Shown in pieces: positions 12,604 to 14,175 of a stretch of 14,175 bases of DNA (the stretch's first letter is position 1; each line of letters begins with the position of its first letter). The stretch is from CALARM01 sp964431735 (GTDB lineage Bacteria; Vulcanimicrobiota; SpSt-956; JAKJGF01): assembly GCA_964431735.1 (NCBI GenBank), contig CAYSLJ010000175.1, forward strand, positions 1 through 14,175, in the 5' to 3' direction. The notes below the pieces were generated by a model. The model saw nothing but the letters and a program-made list of their open reading frames with translations. It ran no database searches and was not told the origin of the DNA. The position numbers were made by a program, and so were the translations under genes.

Positions 12604-13836
12604 ATGATAAAACATAAAATTATTATCTCCGGCGGAGGGCCTGCAGGATTGATGGCTGCTATAACTGCCCATGATTCCGGCATGGATACGGCCATAGTGG
12701 AAGGAAACGACAGAGTGGGGAAAAAACTCCTGGGTACCGGTAACGGAAGATGTAACATAACAAATAAATTTATAGATGAACAGAGATATTACAGTGAAAA
12801 TCCCGGATTCCCCGGAAAGATTTTAAATGCCTTTACCTTGAACGATACAGTTAATTTTTTCAATACCACAGGTTTACCTCTTGTAACTCTGGAAGAAGGT
12901 AAGATGTTTCCCATGTCACTTCAGGCTTCTTCTGTGCTGGATCTGCTCAGACTTGCACTGGAAGAAAGAAATATTCCTGTTTACTGCAATTCAAAAATCA
13001 AAGAAATTGTTAAAAACAGGGTATTCACTCTGAAAACAGGTGATAATAAACTATATGAATGTGAAAGGCTTATCCTGGCCACAGGAGGGAAATCCGTTTC
13101 TTCAACAGGTTCTGACGGATCAGGTTTTTGTCTGGCCATTAAACTGGGCCATAGCCTGGTAAAACCTCTTCCCTCTCTTGTACAGCTAAAACTTGACTGT
13201 AAATATCTGAAAGCCCTGTCAGGCGTCAAATTTGACGGAGAAGCAGACATATCTGTTAATAAAGAAAGCAAAAGAAAGGAAAAAGGAGAAATATTATTTA
13301 CCGATTACGGTATTTCAGGGCCTCCTGTACTTCAATTAAGCAGAATTGCCTCTTCCGGTCTTTCGTCAGGGCAAAAAGTAACAATTAAAATCAATATATT
13401 ATATACAATGACGGAACAGGACGTAGAAAATTTTTTAGAAAATCGTCTGGCTGTGTTCAATTACAGAACTGTTCATGACTCTTTCATAGGCGTGATAAAT
13501 AAAAAACTCATACCGGTACTGTTAAAAGAAGCATGTATAAAAAATAATACATTATGCAGTGATTTAACATGGAAAGAAAAGAAAAATCTCTTCAGACTGC
13601 TGAATTGCTGGGAATTTCCCGTGAGATATACAAACGGATTTAACAACTCCCAGGTAACAGCAGGAGGAGTCAACACAAAAGAAGTGGATGAAAAGACTCT
13701 CGAATCAAAGATTGTGTCCGGTCTTTATTTTGCGGGAGAAATACTGGACATAGACGGAGACAGCGGAGGATTTAATCTACAGTGGGCCTGGAGTTCCGGT
13801 TATGTTGCTGGTAAAAGTGCGGCAGGTGATCGGTGA
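12604..13836 (+). CDS. HI0933/BaiN-family FAD-dependent oxidoreductase
   Basis: A 410-residue flavoprotein of the HI0933/YhiN/BaiN family (NAD(P)/FAD-dependent oxidoreductases, some annotated as aminoacetone oxidase-like). The N-terminal dinucleotide-binding motif is GGGPAG (10-15) with the acidic residue E33. The family block GKKLLGTGNGRCNITN is at 39-54, followed by LATGGKSVSSTGSDG. FTDYGISGPPVLQLSR lies in the middle. The C-terminal FAD block is GLYFAGEILDIDGDSGGFN with LQWAWSSG (373-399). The frame is open back to 12448, but that part encodes only repeat (SRITHHASRITRHASR-like), so I start at the ATG at 12604, where the family sequence begins. A weak AAGAAAG lies 11 nt upstream of it. The TGA stop lies in a GTGAGCA unit. 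The physiological substrate cannot be assigned. Confidence 0.93.
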   Translation: MIKHKIIISGGGPAGLMAAITAHDSGMDTAIVEGNDRVGKKLLGTGNGRCNITNKFIDEQRYYSENPGFPGKILNAFTLNDTVNFFNTTGLPLVTLEEGKMFPMSLQASSVLDLLRLALEERNIPVYCNSKIKEIVKNRVFTLKTGDNKLYECERLILATGGKSVSSTGSDGSGFCLAIKLGHSLVKPLPSLVQLKLDCKYLKALSGVKFDGEADISVNKESKRKEKGEILFTDYGISGPPVLQLSRIASSGLSSGQKVTIKINILYTMTEQDVENFLENRLAVFNYRTVHDSFIGVINKKLIPVLLKEACIKNNTLCSDLTWKEKKNLFRLLNCWEFPVRYTNGFNNSQVTAGGVNTKEVDEKTLESKIVSGLYFAGEILDIDGDSGGFNLQWAWSSGYVAGKSAAGDR

Positions 13837-13920
13837 GCAGTGACCAGGATTAATCACCACTCACTGTTCACTATAATCGTGACACGTAACGCGTGACGCG
13901 TGACGGGTGACGGGTAAGTA
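13833..13920. repeat. Heptamer arrays after the flavoprotein gene
   Basis: GTGA cores at 13833 (supplying the stop codon) and 13840 are followed by opposed TCAC cores at 13854, 13861 and 13868. A second GTGA/GTAA array then has cores at 13879, 13886, 13893, 13900, 13907 and 13914. All spacings within each array are 7 nt. This leads directly into the type A repeat. Confidence 0.85.
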
Positions 13921-14044
13921 ATGTAAGAAAAATAACTCCGGCAAATTGTTAGAACAATTATTGGCCTCGCGTCACGCGTTACGCGTTACGCGTCACGATA
14001 TAAACTGTAACTATGATGTAGTTATTTCCTGACAGTTCCTAAGT
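13921..14044 (+). repeat. Type A structured dispersed repeat, copy 2
   Basis: Matches 60-180 along its length. The outer arms are AATAACT near 13931 and AGTTATT near 14020. The inner hairpin AATTGTT/AACAATT at 13944-13959 is perfect here. The core array at 13968-13997 has TCAC, TTAC, TTAC and TCAC cores at 13972, 13979, 13986 and 13993, in the same order as copy 1. Differences from copy 1 in the stems keep pairing. It would lie upstream of whatever follows the window. Confidence 0.75.
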
Positions 14045-14175
14045 ACCGCTCCAAATAAGTTCGTAACCATTTTATCAGCTTCTGCCTGACAGGCTCTTAC
14101 AAAGAAAAATAATTTGCCTTATATCATTTGTTTTACAGACAATAAATTAACCCTTATTTAATTTTTAATACTATA
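14045..14175. other. AT-rich end of window, no gene seen
   Basis: No open frame with a plausible SD and no RNA gene is visible. A short GCCT/AGGC inverted pair near 14086-14096 is too small to interpret. The final 50 bases are very AT-rich and may belong to the promoter region of a gene outside the window. Confidence 0.4.

Overview
This is an AT-rich bacterial chromosome segment whose intergenic spaces are full of short repeats. A near-perfect sigma-70 promoter, Shine-Dalgarno (SD) led genes, a tRNA-Gly and several two-gene overlaps show that it is bacterial. The mix of a multi-PAS hybrid histidine kinase, a Hanks-type Ser/Thr kinase, an exported protein of unknown family and abundant small repeats suggests an environmental, possibly uncultivated, lineage. 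I cannot name a phylum from the sequence alone.

Layout. 1-180: repeat edge and the first copy of a structured repeat (type A). 283-647: strong promoter, tRNA-Gly(GCC), then a small PC4-like gene 23 nt after the tRNA. 721-3445 (minus): three-gene ABC-2 type exporter (ATPase, then two permeases), with a long 7-nt repeat array inside the operon. 3577-3820: a decayed paralogue of a hybrid kinase that ends at a segment folding into several small stems. 3920-7813: intact soluble hybrid histidine kinase with seven PAS domains. 7847-9286 (minus): an exported coiled-coil protein with a heptapeptide repeat tail, followed stop-to-start by a single-PAS protein. 9475-10109 (minus): an overlapping pair resembling a TumE-type toxin-antitoxin. 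10234-11211 (minus): double GNAT acetyltransferase. 11518-12423: Ser/Thr protein kinase. 12604-13836: HI0933/BaiN-type flavoprotein. 13837-14175: repeats, including the second type A copy, and no gene.

The most notable feature is the repeat system. Nearly every intergenic region carries arrays with an exact 7-nt period and the core GTGANNN (variant GTAANNN). Each array that can be tied to a gene obeys one orientation rule. Arrays abutting a gene's 3' end read GTGA on that gene's sense strand, and they usually supply or touch its stop codon. Arrays in front of a gene read TCAC or TTAC on its sense strand, with no stop in any frame. Some arrays are embedded in larger dispersed elements: type A (two copies near the window ends), type B (two copies bracketing the toxin-antitoxin and acetyltransferase genes) and type C (a GC-rich hairpin between opposed arrays). 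The two type A copies differ in ways that keep stems paired, including G-U wobbles, which suggests structure at the RNA level.

No single pathway unites the genes. The recurring themes are sensing and signalling (PAS kinase, lone PAS protein, Ser/Thr kinase), export, and accessory modules in a repeat-rich background.
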